Source: Kaistella gelatinilytica
GTDB taxonomy: Bacteria > Bacteroidota > Bacteroidia > Flavobacteriales > Weeksellaceae
Assembly: GCF_015679325.1 (NCBI RefSeq)
Contig: NZ_JADPVI010000002.1
Location: 548,798 to 612,797 of the forward strand
Reading direction: 5' to 3'
Length of the DNA: 64,000 nucleotides
The notes below the pieces were generated by a model. That model did no database searches. It worked only from the letters and a program-made list of their open reading frames with translations, and had not been told where the DNA came from. The position numbers and the translations under genes were made by a program. Shown in pieces: positions 26,992 to 36,351 of this stretch (positions are counted from its first letter, which is position 1; every line of letters begins with the position of its first letter).

Positions 26992-28571
26992 TTAAGAAAT
27001 TAGGAATTTTTGTAGGAATTTTTCTGTGCGGATTTTTATTCTCTCAAAAGAAAGAAGAACTTCAGAAACAAAATGTAGAACTTAAAAAACAAATTGCATC
27101 TATTAACACGAATCTCGCAAAGACGCAACAGGACTCAAAATTATCTGTAGCTTACTTGAATGAAGTTAATAAGAAGATACAACTTAGAGAGAAGGTTTAT
27201 ACCAATACTCAAAAAGAAAAGAGATTAATTGAAGACGATATTTTCCTTCGTCAGCTGGAAATAAACCGCCAGAATAAAGAGCTTGCGGTATTAAGAAAAA
27301 ATTACGCCGAAGTTTTGGTGAAAGCGTATAAGAATAAAGGAGTTCAGAATAAAGTGACCTTTATTTTATCGTCCAAAAATTTAGGACAAGCATTAAGAAG
27401 AGTTCAGTATCTGAAAGATTATTCAGACTATCAGGATAAAAAAGCAGCGGAGATTTCTGATGCAGCCAAAAAACTTCTTCAAAATGTAGCCTTAAAACAG
27501 AAATCTGTTAAAGATAAAGTGACGATCCTTTCTAATCAGGAAAAAGATCTGGTCACCATTGAAGCAGAAAAGAAACAGAAAGAAAGCCTGTTGCAGGATT
27601 TCAAGAAAAATGAAGTACAGCTTACTGCAGAACTGAAGCAAAAACAAACCGAGTCGAAACAGTTAGAAGGACAGATTCGTTCGATCATTGCGGAAGAAAT
27701 TAAAATTGCAAAGGCAAAAGAAGAAGCCAACAGAAAGGCAGAAGCTGAAAAAGTACGTTTGGCAAAGATCGCTGCAGAAAGAGAAAAAGCGAAGATCGAA
27801 GCTGAGAACAAAGCAAGAATGGAAGCGCTTGCATTAGAGAAAAGAAAAGCAGACGAAGAGGCTAAAAGATTAAAAGATATTTCAGATAAAAAAGCTGCAG
27901 AAGAAGTTGAGCGCGCAAAAATCGCAGCTTTAGCAGATTCAAAAAAGACAGAAGATACGAAACGGGCAGCAGATGCTGAAAAAACAGAAGCGAGAAGAGC
28001 AACAGCGGCAAATGACGCAAGAATTGCAGCAGCTAATGCAAAAAATGCAGCGGAAAAAGCAGCAAATGCAAGAGCAGCAGAAGCGGATCTGGTGAAAAAA
28101 ACAGATGAAGAAAAGAAAGCTGCTGAAACCAAAGCGATGACAAATTATGGGGTTTCAAGTGTGGTCGGAAATAATTTTGCAGCCAACCGTGGAAAAATGG
28201 GAATGCCGGCTTATGGGACAATTACCCACCGATTTGGAAGACAGCCACACCCGGTTTTTAAAAATATAGTAGAAGAGAATAACGGAATAAAAATTTCAGT
28301 AAAGAAAGGAACAGTTGCAAAATGCGTTGCTCCGGGAACGGTTTCCCGAGTAGTTGCATCCGGAGACGGAAGTAAAATGGTCATGGTGAAACACGGAGAT
28401 TATTTTACGGTCTATGCAAACCTTTCAAACACGATGGTTTCTGCGAATCAACAGGTTTCAGCAGGAACATCAATAGGAACTATTGGAGAAGATTTCGACG
28501 GAACTTACACTCTTGATTTCCAGATATGGAATGACAGAAGCCCAGTAGACCCTTTAGGATGGATCAATTAA
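26988..28571 (+). CDS. EnvC-like murein hydrolase activator
   Basis: 527 residues: signal peptide, a long coiled coil (about 20-260), an Ala/Lys/Glu-rich helical stretch (260-390), then an M23/LytM domain (about 405-527). The LytM domain lacks the zinc ligands: the usual HxxxD is replaced in HPVFKNIVEENNGIKI and the HxH by LDFQIW. It is therefore expected to activate amidases, as E. coli EnvC does during septum splitting, not to cut peptidoglycan itself. Coupled to the DUF4292 gene and followed by tatA. Confidence 0.87.
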   Translation: MIKKLGIFVGIFLCGFLFSQKKEELQKQNVELKKQIASINTNLAKTQQDSKLSVAYLNEVNKKIQLREKVYTNTQKEKRLIEDDIFLRQLEINRQNKELAVLRKNYAEVLVKAYKNKGVQNKVTFILSSKNLGQALRRVQYLKDYSDYQDKKAAEISDAAKKLLQNVALKQKSVKDKVTILSNQEKDLVTIEAEKKQKESLLQDFKKNEVQLTAELKQKQTESKQLEGQIRSIIAEEIKIAKAKEEANRKAEAEKVRLAKIAAEREKAKIEAENKARMEALALEKRKADEEAKRLKDISDKKAAEEVERAKIAALADSKKTEDTKRAADAEKTEARRATAANDARIAAANAKNAAEKAANARAAEADLVKKTDEEKKAAETKAMTNYGVSSVVGNNFAANRGKMGMPAYGTITHRFGRQPHPVFKNIVEENNGIKISVKKGTVAKCVAPGTVSRVVASGDGSKMVMVKHGDYFTVYANLSNTMVSANQQVSAGTSIGTIGEDFDGTYTLDFQIWNDRSPVDPLGWIN

Positions 28572-28604
28572 AAAAATATAAATTAACTTTGTAAAAATTT
28601 CATA

Positions 28605-28832
28605 ATGCATACACTTACAATATTAGCACTTTCCTGGCAACACCTCTTAATTGTTGCAATTATTTTACTTATCCTTTTTGGTGGAAAAAAGATTCCGGAA
28701 ATGATGCGCGGTTTAGGATCCGGGATCAAAGAGTTTAAAGACGCTGTTAAAGAAGAGGACAAAAAAACTCCGGAAGATCCTACTAATACTACGACCACAC
28801 CTCCGAACAATAACTCTACACCCACGAACTAA
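28605..28832 (+). CDS. tatA: Twin-arginine translocase subunit TatA
   Basis: 75 residues: an N-terminal TM helix (HLLIVAIILLILFGGKKIPE), an amphipathic helix with GLGSGIKEFKDAV, and an acidic Asn/Thr-rich tail (EDPTNTTTTPPNNNSTPTN). Forms the pore of the Tat pathway that exports folded proteins; tatC is not in the window. A possible -7 box TAACTTTGT lies at 28584-28592, so it may also be transcribed on its own. Confidence 0.95.
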   Translation: MHTLTILALSWQHLLIVAIILLILFGGKKIPEMMRGLGSGIKEFKDAVKEEDKKTPEDPTNTTTTPPNNNSTPTN

Positions 28833-28844
28833 ATTCTGCACTTT

Positions 28845-29471
28845 ATGAGTATTACAGATACCGCCTGGGAAATTTTTAATCAGTCGATCAACAATTATCA
28901 TATAAAAGATAATGTAGAAGAATCTGTAAATAACCCATTTTCAAGCGGGACTTTGGAACGGATATTGTATGCGAAGAGCTGGATTGATACCGTTCAATGG
29001 CATTTGGAAGATATTATTCGGGATACCAACATAGAGCCCATTGAAGCTCTGAAAATCAAAAGAAAAATTGACGCATCCAATCAGGAAAGAACTGATATGG
29101 TTGAATATATAGACAGTTGGTTTCTGGATAAATATAAAGACATTACGCCAAAATCTGATGCTAGATTAAACAGCGAAACGCCTGCATGGGCTTTTGACCG
29201 CCTGTCGATTTTAGCATTAAAGATTTATCATATGTCACTTGAAGCTCATAGAGAGTCAGCAAGTGAACAGCACAGAAATAATTGTTCCCAAAAACTAAGC
29301 GTTTTATTGGAACAGAAGAGAGATCTTTCTGAAGCGATCAAGCAATTGCTTGATGATATTGAGAACGGTAAAATTAAGATGAAAAGTTATAAACAGATGA
29401 AAATGTATAACGATGAAAGTCTTAATCCGATCCTTTATCAAAAAGTGAAAAATGATCAAACTAAAATTTAG
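28845..29471 (+). CDS. DUF4254 protein
   Basis: 208 residues, highly helical, with DUF4254 features (SGTLERILYAKSWIDTVQWHLEDIIRD, NQERTDMVEYIDSWF). Function unknown; found across Bacteroidota and often near cell-envelope genes. Starts 12 bases after tatA; the next gene begins 20 bases before its stop, an unusually long overlap. Confidence 0.85.
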   Translation: MSITDTAWEIFNQSINNYHIKDNVEESVNNPFSSGTLERILYAKSWIDTVQWHLEDIIRDTNIEPIEALKIKRKIDASNQERTDMVEYIDSWFLDKYKDITPKSDARLNSETPAWAFDRLSILALKIYHMSLEAHRESASEQHRNNCSQKLSVLLEQKRDLSEAIKQLLDDIENGKIKMKSYKQMKMYNDESLNPILYQKVKNDQTKI

Positions 29472-29913
29472 ATATATTTTATTTCTGCTCCTGGCTTTAT
29501 CCTGTTCTACAGAAAAAATCAATTTGTCACCAATTGGAGACAACCTTTCTCAGACGAGTGGCAAGACTTTTACTTACACTTTAGATCAAAGAAAGAATCT
29601 TATTTTCTATTCCTCAGAGATCACCAATCTAATCGCTACTTTTCCTAAATTTGGCAACGAAGATGTGAACAAAGAAGTTATTACCTTGAAGTATTATTTA
29701 AAGGATTATATTGGTGCGATGGAAGAATCAAATGCGAATGGCTTAAAAACATCTCAAACAAAATTTGAGAAATCTTATAAGAAACTCCAGCATTTGCGTA
29801 GGTTTCTTAATAAACAGGATGATGAAATTTTGAACAGATACCTGGTAAAGATCAAAATAAATATGTCACTTTTAAATAGCAATATTTCAACTGATAAGCA
29901 ACCTGCCAGTTAA
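29452..29913 (+). CDS. Putative lipoprotein, unknown
   Basis: 153 residues with a lipoprotein signal (LLLALSC, Cys18). The rest is helical and Lys-rich, with no family recognised. It overlaps the DUF4254 frame by 20 bases and precedes ribA by 15, so it is one gene of the DUF4292-to-ribA operon. Confidence 0.65.
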   Translation: MIKLKFRYILFLLLALSCSTEKINLSPIGDNLSQTSGKTFTYTLDQRKNLIFYSSEITNLIATFPKFGNEDVNKEVITLKYYLKDYIGAMEESNANGLKTSQTKFEKSYKKLQHLRRFLNKQDDEILNRYLVKIKINMSLLNSNISTDKQPAS

Positions 29914-29928
29914 AAAATCTTTTTTTAT

Positions 29929-30522
29929 ATGTTGAAAATTCAAGCGGAAGCTAACGTTCCTACTGAACATGGTAATTTCCGGATGATCGCCTTATCTGAA
30001 GACGAAAGTGACTGGATGCCACACATGGCAATTATTGCAGAAAACACCGATTTTTCCCGTCCTGTAAATGTTCGATTTCATTCAGAATGCATTACTGGAG
30101 AAGTTTTTCATTCCAAAAAGTGTGAATGCGGTCAACAGCTGGATGCTGCGATGAAATACATGCAAACAAATGGTGGTATGATCGTATATCTCCGTCAGGA
30201 AGGAAGAAATATTGGGATCATCAATAAATTGAAAGCCTATTCACTACAGGAAAAAGGTTTTGATACAGTAGAAGCAAATTTAGAATTAGGACTTCCTGCT
30301 GATGACAGAAATTTTTCGGTTGCCATCGATATTTTAGATATTCTGGGTGTAAAAGACATTAACCTTCTTACCAACAATCCGGAGAAAATAAAAGCTGTGG
30401 AGAACAGCAACATTCATCTCAATAAAAGAATCCCCATTCAAATTGATTCTACGAGCGACAGTGCAGCTTACTTAAAAGTGAAAAAAGATTTCTTTGGTCA
30501 TCTCTTAGAAAATGAAAAATAA
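29929..30522 (+). CDS. ribA: GTP cyclohydrolase II
   Basis: First enzyme of riboflavin synthesis, 197 residues, monofunctional (no RibB domain). Zinc cysteines are in CITGEVFHSKKCECGQ, and the catalytic arginine region is YLRQEGRNIG near 87. The start is the only good ATG. No riboflavin riboswitch could be seen upstream, and it sits at the end of an envelope-gene operon rather than with other rib genes. Confidence 0.95.
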   Translation: MLKIQAEANVPTEHGNFRMIALSEDESDWMPHMAIIAENTDFSRPVNVRFHSECITGEVFHSKKCECGQQLDAAMKYMQTNGGMIVYLRQEGRNIGIINKLKAYSLQEKGFDTVEANLELGLPADDRNFSVAIDILDILGVKDINLLTNNPEKIKAVENSNIHLNKRIPIQIDSTSDSAAYLKVKKDFFGHLLENEK

Positions 30523-30526
30523 AAAA

Positions 30527-30562
30527 AATAACGCTGAGATTTATCAAAGCGTTATTCTTTTT
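30527..30562 (+). terminator. Terminator of the ribA operon
   Basis: 9-bp stem AATAACGCT/AGCGTTATT (30527-30535 with 30548-30556) followed by CTTTTTT; it can also serve deoD from the other side. Confidence 0.8.
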
Positions 30563-30580
30563 TATGTTCAATTGCTTTCT

Positions 30581-31288
30581 TTAAAACTTTAAAGCAGTTT
30601 CCAAAGCTAATTCAATCATAGGTTTTAAAGCTTTTTCTCTCTGATCTGCAGATATTTGTTCACGCGTCGGAATAATATCTGAAACCGTAAGAATGGTCGC
30701 CGCATTTTTTCCTAAATGTTGCGCATTCGCAAACAAAGCAAAAGCTTCCATTTCTACCGCCGAACAATTATATTTTGCAGCAAGTGCAGGTAAACCCTCT
30801 TCTTTTCTATAAAAAATATCACTCGTATGAATATGCGTCGGTTTAATATCCAGATCCATACCTTTCGCAGTTTCATTGATTTGCCCAAACGCAGTTCCTT
30901 GGTGTGAAATTAAATCACCTTCAATTCCCCAGGCAAATTTCGCGTAAGTTGATTCACTCGCCGAAAACTCAACATTTAACAGATCGAAAAGTTTCAAGTC
31001 ACTTGTATAAGCTCCGCAAGTGCCGATTCTGATAATTGTATCTACATCGAATTCTGTAAAAAGTTCGTAAGAATAAATTCCAATACTTGGGATTCCCATT
31101 CCACTCGCTCCTACCGAGATTTCTTTACCCTTATATTTTCCTGTGAAATAGTAAATATTTCTGGTCTGACTTACCAGTTTAACTTCTTCTAAAAAATGAT
31201 CGGCAATATATTTTGCCCGCAATGGATCACCCGGTTGTAAAACAATTTTTGCAATTTCTCCTTTTTTTGCAGCGATATGAACACTCAT
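30581..31288 (-). CDS. deoD: Purine nucleoside phosphorylase, DeoD type
   Basis: Hexameric NP-I family phosphorylase of 235 residues that splits purine nucleosides with phosphate. PGDPLRAK at 18-25 (phosphate-binding loop), GMGIPSIGIY near 63, IRIGTCGAY near 87, EMEAFALF near 178 and SDIIPT near 203 are typical of the E. coli DeoD type. Encoded convergently with ribA. Confidence 0.96.
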   Translation of the reverse strand: MSVHIAAKKGEIAKIVLQPGDPLRAKYIADHFLEEVKLVSQTRNIYYFTGKYKGKEISVGASGMGIPSIGIYSYELFTEFDVDTIIRIGTCGAYTSDLKLFDLLNVEFSASESTYAKFAWGIEGDLISHQGTAFGQINETAKGMDLDIKPTHIHTSDIFYRKEEGLPALAAKYNCSAVEMEAFALFANAQHLGKNAATILTVSDIIPTREQISADQREKALKPMIELALETALKF

Positions 31289-31373
31289 AATTTTAATTTT
31301 AATTGAATTTTAAATGTAAGCAATTCTGACCAAAATTAAAATCTATAATTGATGATTTTTGGCATTTAACGAC

Positions 31374-31405
31374 CAAAAAAGCCCAATAGAAAATATTGAG
31401 CTTTA
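31374..31405 (-). terminator. Terminator of the 164-residue lipoprotein gene
   Basis: On the minus strand AAAGCTCAATA pairs with TATTGGGCTTT across TTTC, followed by a T run. Starts about 23 bases after the stop. Confidence 0.8.
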
Positions 31406-31427
31406 GATTATAATTATTTAAGAAAAA

Positions 31428-31922
31428 TTACTTTCTGTCTGGAATATTGTAAAATTTAATTACACTTTGATAATTGCTAAAATCAACTTGTGAATTTTTT
31501 CCTTGCGATGCTGGAACCAGTACAATTCTAAACCTTTGATTGGTCAGATAGTTGGCGATAAAAGTTGGCGTTTGCAGGGAGAAATCGATTGTTCCACCTG
31601 CTTTGATGAGTACATCATTTTTGGTGAAATCAAAATCAAAATCTAATTCTCCTTCCGGTAAAAATAATGTTCGCGGAATTTGTTGCCAAATAGGATTTCC
31701 GTTAGAAACACCAGATTGTCTGTAAACGAGAACAACATCGGTACTGTTGATACTTAAACCTTGTGACACTGAATATGAATTCCCTGCATTAAAGTTTCCT
31801 GTAATATCAGTCATTTTCGGATAAGTGTCGGTTGTAACAACGTCATTGTTGGTTCGATCATTACAGCTTACCGCTGCAAAACCGAAAATTGCTAAAAGCA
31901 TGATCGTAAAATATTTTTTCAT
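31428..31922 (-). CDS. Putative lipoprotein, unknown
   Basis: 164 residues. Lipoprotein signal MKKYFTIMLLAIFGFAAVSC (Cys20), then a beta-rich domain (NSTDVVLVYRQSGVSNGNP, FDFDFTKNDVLIKAGG). No family recognised by name. Single-gene transcript between deoD and the GH3 gene, with its own terminator. Confidence 0.75.
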   Translation of the reverse strand: MKKYFTIMLLAIFGFAAVSCNDRTNNDVVTTDTYPKMTDITGNFNAGNSYSVSQGLSINSTDVVLVYRQSGVSNGNPIWQQIPRTLFLPEGELDFDFDFTKNDVLIKAGGTIDFSLQTPTFIANYLTNQRFRIVLVPASQGKNSQVDFSNYQSVIKFYNIPDRK

Positions 31923-32005
31923 TTTAAAATTATTTATAGATTAATTATATTCTAAAGATTTCAAGATGTATGCCAATAAATTTTAAATCTAAAAATTAAA
32001 AATTG

Positions 32006-32014
32006 TATTTTTGT
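32006..32014 (+). promoter_or_regulatory. -7 promoter box of the GH3 gene
   Basis: TATTTTTGT matches TAnnTTTGY, 19 bases before the ATG at 32034. No obvious -33 TTG. Confidence 0.5.
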
Positions 32015-32033
32015 TTCTCTCATATTTTAGATA

Positions 32034-33773
32034 ATGAAAAACGTAAAAAGTCAAATCTCTTTCCTAATAATTCTTCTTTTTTCTTTAAAAATTTCTGCGC
32101 AGTACCAACCTAAGGATCTTAACAAAGAAGATTTAAAAAAAGCCAGTGATTGGGTCGATAAAACTTACAATTCTCTTTCACAGGATCAAAAGCTCGGACA
32201 GTTATTTATCATTGCACTTTATACGAACAAAGGAGAGGATTTCATTAATAATGTACGAAACATCGTTGTTAACGAACAAATCGGCGGCTTAATTTTGATG
32301 CAGGATGACGCCGCCAAAGAAATTAATCTCGTCAACGAATTTCAAACCAAATCCAAAGTTCCTTTAATAATAGGAATGGACGCTGAATGGGGCGTTTTTC
32401 AAAGAATTGCTACGGCACATAAATTTCCGTGGGCGATGACTTTAGGCGCAATTCAGGATAAAAGTCTAATCACCCAAATGGCCGCTAAAATTGCCGAAGA
32501 CTGCAAAAGAATGGCTATCAACTGGGATTTCGCACCTGTTGTAGATGTCAATACGAATCCTGACAATCCTATCATTGGGAACAGAAGTTTTGGTTCAGAA
32601 GTTTCAAATGTGGTAAGTTCCGGACTGGCTTATTCGACCGGTTTACAGAATAACAATATTTTGGCCGCGATTAAACACTTTCCCGGTCACGGCGACACAA
32701 ATACGGATTCTCATTTAGATCTGCCCGTAGTTTCTCACAACATAAAACGACTTACCGACATTGAATTGGCACCGTTCAAAGCATTAATGGATAAAGGAAT
32801 TGGTGGCGTCATGGTCGCCCATTTATATGTTCCCGCGTTAGAAAATGAAAAAGGTGTTCCAGCTTCCGTTTCAAAAAAGATTGTTACCGGAATTTTAAAA
32901 GATAAATACGGCTATAAGGGTCTAATTATTACGGATGCTTTAAATATGGGCGCCGTTGCAAAACGGTATAAACCGGGAGAATTAGATGCGTTGGCTTTCA
33001 AAGCCGGAAATGATATTATGCTCTTTTCTGACGGTGTAAAAGAAGGAAAACGACTCATTCAATTGGCTATTGATCAAAAAGAAATTTCCAAGGATCGGGT
33101 TGAAGAAAGTGTGAAGAAAATTCTTCTCACCAAATATTTTTTAGGTTTAACCAAATATGAACCGCGAAATCCTGAAAACATTAATCAAGATCTCAACAAT
33201 CATTCTCATAAAATCTTGGTTCAAAACTTATACAGCAACGCTTTGACGCTCTTAAAAGATGACAAAAAACTGCTGCCATTAAATTGTAAGGAAACTTATT
33301 ATTACGTTCCATTAGAAGAAGCGCCCTATCAAACTTTTCTGGACCAATTGAATTTACATACAACGGTTATTATAAAGAAAGCTTCAGAAATCTCCACGAT
33401 TCGTCCAAATTCAACCGTGATTGTTGGTTTTCACAAAGACAATTCTACCGCTTACAAACCTTATAAAATTTCGGAAGAGAGCAAAAGGGTTTTGGCTGAT
33501 TTGAGCAAAAATCAAAATGTTATTTTAAATGTTTTTGGCTCAGCTTATGCTTTAAAAGATATTGACATTTCTAAAATTCCTACTGTTTTAGTTTCTTACG
33601 AAAATAATGATGATTCGATGACTGCAACGGCAAATGCCTTGAATGGAGAAACGAGAATCTCAGGAAAACTCCCGGTTTTAGTCAACGAAAATTTAAAAGC
33701 CGGAATGGGAATCGATCTGAATGCTTCTTCGAAAATTAATTTAAAAGACAATAAAAAAACATCAATTGAGTAA
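32034..33773 (+). CDS. Glycoside hydrolase family 3, beta-N-acetylhexosaminidase type
   Basis: 579 residues with a signal peptide (FLIILLFSLKISAQ). The NagZ signature KHFPGHGDTNTDSH is near 217-230, with the Asp-His pair typical of N-acetylglucosaminidases, and the nucleophile lies in GLIITDALNMGAV near 300. The C-terminal ~200 residues are a GH3 C-domain-like part without the serine hydrolase fusion seen in some Bacteroidota. Expected to trim GlcNAc from peptidoglycan or glycans in the periplasm. bshA follows 26 bases later. Confidence 0.9.
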   Translation: MKNVKSQISFLIILLFSLKISAQYQPKDLNKEDLKKASDWVDKTYNSLSQDQKLGQLFIIALYTNKGEDFINNVRNIVVNEQIGGLILMQDDAAKEINLVNEFQTKSKVPLIIGMDAEWGVFQRIATAHKFPWAMTLGAIQDKSLITQMAAKIAEDCKRMAINWDFAPVVDVNTNPDNPIIGNRSFGSEVSNVVSSGLAYSTGLQNNNILAAIKHFPGHGDTNTDSHLDLPVVSHNIKRLTDIELAPFKALMDKGIGGVMVAHLYVPALENEKGVPASVSKKIVTGILKDKYGYKGLIITDALNMGAVAKRYKPGELDALAFKAGNDIMLFSDGVKEGKRLIQLAIDQKEISKDRVEESVKKILLTKYFLGLTKYEPRNPENINQDLNNHSHKILVQNLYSNALTLLKDDKKLLPLNCKETYYYVPLEEAPYQTFLDQLNLHTTVIIKKASEISTIRPNSTVIVGFHKDNSTAYKPYKISEESKRVLADLSKNQNVILNVFGSAYALKDIDISKIPTVLVSYENNDDSMTATANALNGETRISGKLPVLVNENLKAGMGIDLNASSKINLKDNKKTSIE

Positions 33774-33799
33774 TTTCAATTTTACAAATATTTAAACCT

Positions 33800-34933
33800 A
33801 TGAAAATCGGAATTCTCTGTTACCCAACTTATGGCGGAAGTGGCATCGTAGCTACAGAACTTGGTATGGCACTCGCCAATAAAGGTTATGAAGTGCATTT
33901 TATCAGTTCAGCTTTGCCTGCAAGATTAGATATTACCAATCCCAATATTTTTTTCCACAAGGTCAACGTTCAAACGTATCCGCTTTTTCAATACCAACCT
34001 TATGATATTGCGCTTTCGTCAATGATTTATCGGGTTGTAAATCTTTATAAACTTGATTTACTTCACGCTCATTATGCGATTCCTTATGCGTACGCAGCCT
34101 TTACTGCGAAACAAATGTTGAAAGAAGAAGGCAAAGATATTCCTTTGGTAACCACACTTCACGGAACCGATATTACTTTGGTTGGTCAACATCCAAGTTA
34201 TAAACATGCCGTAGAATTCTCGATCAATCAATCCGATACGATTACTTCAGTTTCTGAAAGTTTAAAAAAAGATACGCTTCAATTCTTTAATATTAAAAAA
34301 GAAATCGAAGTTATCACCAATTTTATCGATAACTCAGAATTTATCAATAAATCAGCATGTCAAAGAGATCAATTTGCAACGCCAGAGGAAAAAATTCTGA
34401 TCCACGTCTCTAATCTTCGTCCCGTAAAAAGAGTAGAAGAAGTTCTGGAAATTTTTAAAAATGTTCAGAAAAAAATCAACTGCAAACTGATCATTATCGG
34501 CGAAGGTCCCGACATGGAAGTCATCAATCAGTTTTTGGAGGAACATCCTGATCTGATCAATAGAGTTCGTTTATTAGGAAAAGTCAACGATTTATACAAA
34601 ATTCTACAGCTTTCCGACGTTTTCCTTTTACCTTCCGAGCAGGAAAGTTTCGGTTTAGCAGCACTAGAAGCAATGGCAGCATCAACTCCCGTCATCAGCT
34701 CAAACGCCGGTGGAATACCCGAAGTTAACATTCAGGGAGAAACTGGATTTTTAGCTGAAATTGGTAATGTTGAAGCGATGAGTAACTATACCATCAAATT
34801 ATTAAGCGACGAAAATTTGCTGGCTCAGATGAAAAAAAACGCCAAAGAACAGGCACTCCGATTCGATCTTAGAAACATTTTACCAGTGTACGAAAAAATG
34901 TACGAAAAGACTTTAGCCAACTTCAAAAAATAG
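33800..34933 (+). CDS. bshA: N-acetyl-alpha-D-glucosaminyl L-malate synthase BshA
   Basis: GT4 glycosyltransferase, 377 residues; joins GlcNAc from UDP-GlcNAc to L-malate, the first step of bacillithiol synthesis. N-terminal GILCYPTYGGSGIVATELG, central TLHGTDITLVG and the GT-B motif PSEQESFGLAALEAMA near 280 all match BshA. The second enzyme, bshB1, is at 42.4-43.1 kb; bshC is not in the window. Confidence 0.94.
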   Translation: MKIGILCYPTYGGSGIVATELGMALANKGYEVHFISSALPARLDITNPNIFFHKVNVQTYPLFQYQPYDIALSSMIYRVVNLYKLDLLHAHYAIPYAYAAFTAKQMLKEEGKDIPLVTTLHGTDITLVGQHPSYKHAVEFSINQSDTITSVSESLKKDTLQFFNIKKEIEVITNFIDNSEFINKSACQRDQFATPEEKILIHVSNLRPVKRVEEVLEIFKNVQKKINCKLIIIGEGPDMEVINQFLEEHPDLINRVRLLGKVNDLYKILQLSDVFLLPSEQESFGLAALEAMAASTPVISSNAGGIPEVNIQGETGFLAEIGNVEAMSNYTIKLLSDENLLAQMKKNAKEQALRFDLRNILPVYEKMYEKTLANFKK

Positions 34934-34992
34934 TGTTTTCACGGTCATAATCTCATGATTGCTTCGTTACTTTGTATGAAGCATGATGTATT

Positions 34993-36258
34993 ATGAACGA
35001 AAAACTCCTTCAATATCTTTGGAATTTCAAGATTTTCAATAGTTTTGATTTTAAAGATGTGCTGGGAAATGATCTGGAAATTATTGATTTTGGTAAATGG
35101 AATTTCGATTCTGGTCCTGATTTTTTATTTGGAAAAATTAAAACTAACAATCTCGTTTTAGCAGGAAATATTGAGCTTCACGTAAAATCCTCTGATTATA
35201 TTTTTCACCAGCATTCAGGCAATCCTGAGTTTGAAAATTTAATACTGCACGCCGTTTTTATCCATGATGTTGAGATTGAAGAACTGAATAATAAAGGGAT
35301 TCCGACGCTTGAATTGAAAGATTATATCGATGAAAGTTTACTCTGGAAATATGAATCTTTATTAAATGAAAACCAGTTTATTCCATGTTCTAATTTATTC
35401 GATTCTAAAAAAATTCCGTTTTATTTTTGGGAAGAAACGTTGTTAAAAAAGTTGGATGAAAAATCCTTAGAAATTGAACAAGCATTAGTTCTCAATAAAA
35501 ACAATTACGAAGCAGTACTCTTTCAAAATTTGGCCTATGCTTTTGGGTTAAAGGTTAATTCACAAATTTTCCACCAGATTGCCGAAAGTTTAGACTTTTC
35601 TGTTGTAAACAAGATCCGGCAAAATCAAACACAATTAGAAGCGCTATTTTTTGGAATGAGTAATTGGCTTGAAAATACACAAGAAGCGCAAACCAAAATC
35701 TGGAAACGTGAATTTGATTTCTTAAAGGTGAAATATAATATTAATGAAGTCCGCTTCAATCCAAAATTTTCAAAACTGCGTCCACCGAATTTCCCAACAG
35801 TTCGTCTTTCACAATTGGCTTCTTTGTATCATTTAAATCAAAATCTCTTTTCCAAATTGATCTCAGCAAAAAAAATTGGAGAGATCTATAAGATCTTTGA
35901 AAATGTAAAGGCAAGTGAATATTGGAATAATCGTTTTAATTTCGGAAAAATATCGCCTATCGAAGGCGAAAAATTTCTAACTAAGGAGTTCGTTGATCTC
36001 ATTTTAATCAATGCGATTCTTCCTTTAAAATATACCTATCATAAAAATTCTGAAGAAAATATTGCAGACGAAATATTAAGTTTTTACCGAAACATATCGC
36101 CGGAAAAAAATATAATTATCGATGGCTGGAAAGGCTTAAATGTGAAAGTTGAAAATGCTTTGGAAAGTCAGTCGTTGCTTTATCATCACAAAAATTTCTG
36201 TCAAAAAAAGAAATGTTTAGATTGTGGAATTGGATTTCAGCTGCTGCGAAATCGCTGA
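34993..36258 (+). CDS. DUF2851 protein
   Basis: 421 residues. The N-terminal GNDLEIIDFGKWNFDSGPDF and IELHVKSSDY region has the look of a nuclease-fold-like core seen in DUF2851, and the protein ends in a Cys pair (KKKCLDCGIGFQLL). Function unknown. It lies between bshA and the YidE-type transporter on the same strand. Confidence 0.85.
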   Translation: MNEKLLQYLWNFKIFNSFDFKDVLGNDLEIIDFGKWNFDSGPDFLFGKIKTNNLVLAGNIELHVKSSDYIFHQHSGNPEFENLILHAVFIHDVEIEELNNKGIPTLELKDYIDESLLWKYESLLNENQFIPCSNLFDSKKIPFYFWEETLLKKLDEKSLEIEQALVLNKNNYEAVLFQNLAYAFGLKVNSQIFHQIAESLDFSVVNKIRQNQTQLEALFFGMSNWLENTQEAQTKIWKREFDFLKVKYNINEVRFNPKFSKLRPPNFPTVRLSQLASLYHLNQNLFSKLISAKKIGEIYKIFENVKASEYWNNRFNFGKISPIEGEKFLTKEFVDLILINAILPLKYTYHKNSEENIADEILSFYRNISPEKNIIIDGWKGLNVKVENALESQSLLYHHKNFCQKKKCLDCGIGFQLLRNR

Positions 36259-36326
36259 CAAAACACCTTCGAATCAATTCTGACAAACTTCATTACAATT
36301 TCCTCTCTTTTCGCCGTTATTAAAGC

Positions 36327-36335
36327 TAATTTTGT
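36327..36335 (+). promoter_or_regulatory. -7 promoter box of the YidE-type gene
   Basis: TAATTTTGT matches TAnnTTTGY and lies 16 bases before the ATG at 36352. Confidence 0.45.
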
Positions 36336-36351
36336 TGAAAATTAATAAAAA

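Noticed and set aside
27536-28132. 198-codon open frame on the minus strand inside the EnvC-like gene
   Set aside because: It is opposite an Ala/Lys/Glu-rich coiled coil; the Ala/Ser/Phe-rich translation is what the reverse of such codons gives. No start context or family.
29880-29928. Possible riboflavin (FMN) riboswitch before ribA
   Set aside because: Only 15 bases separate ribA from the upstream gene; no conserved FMN element is present.
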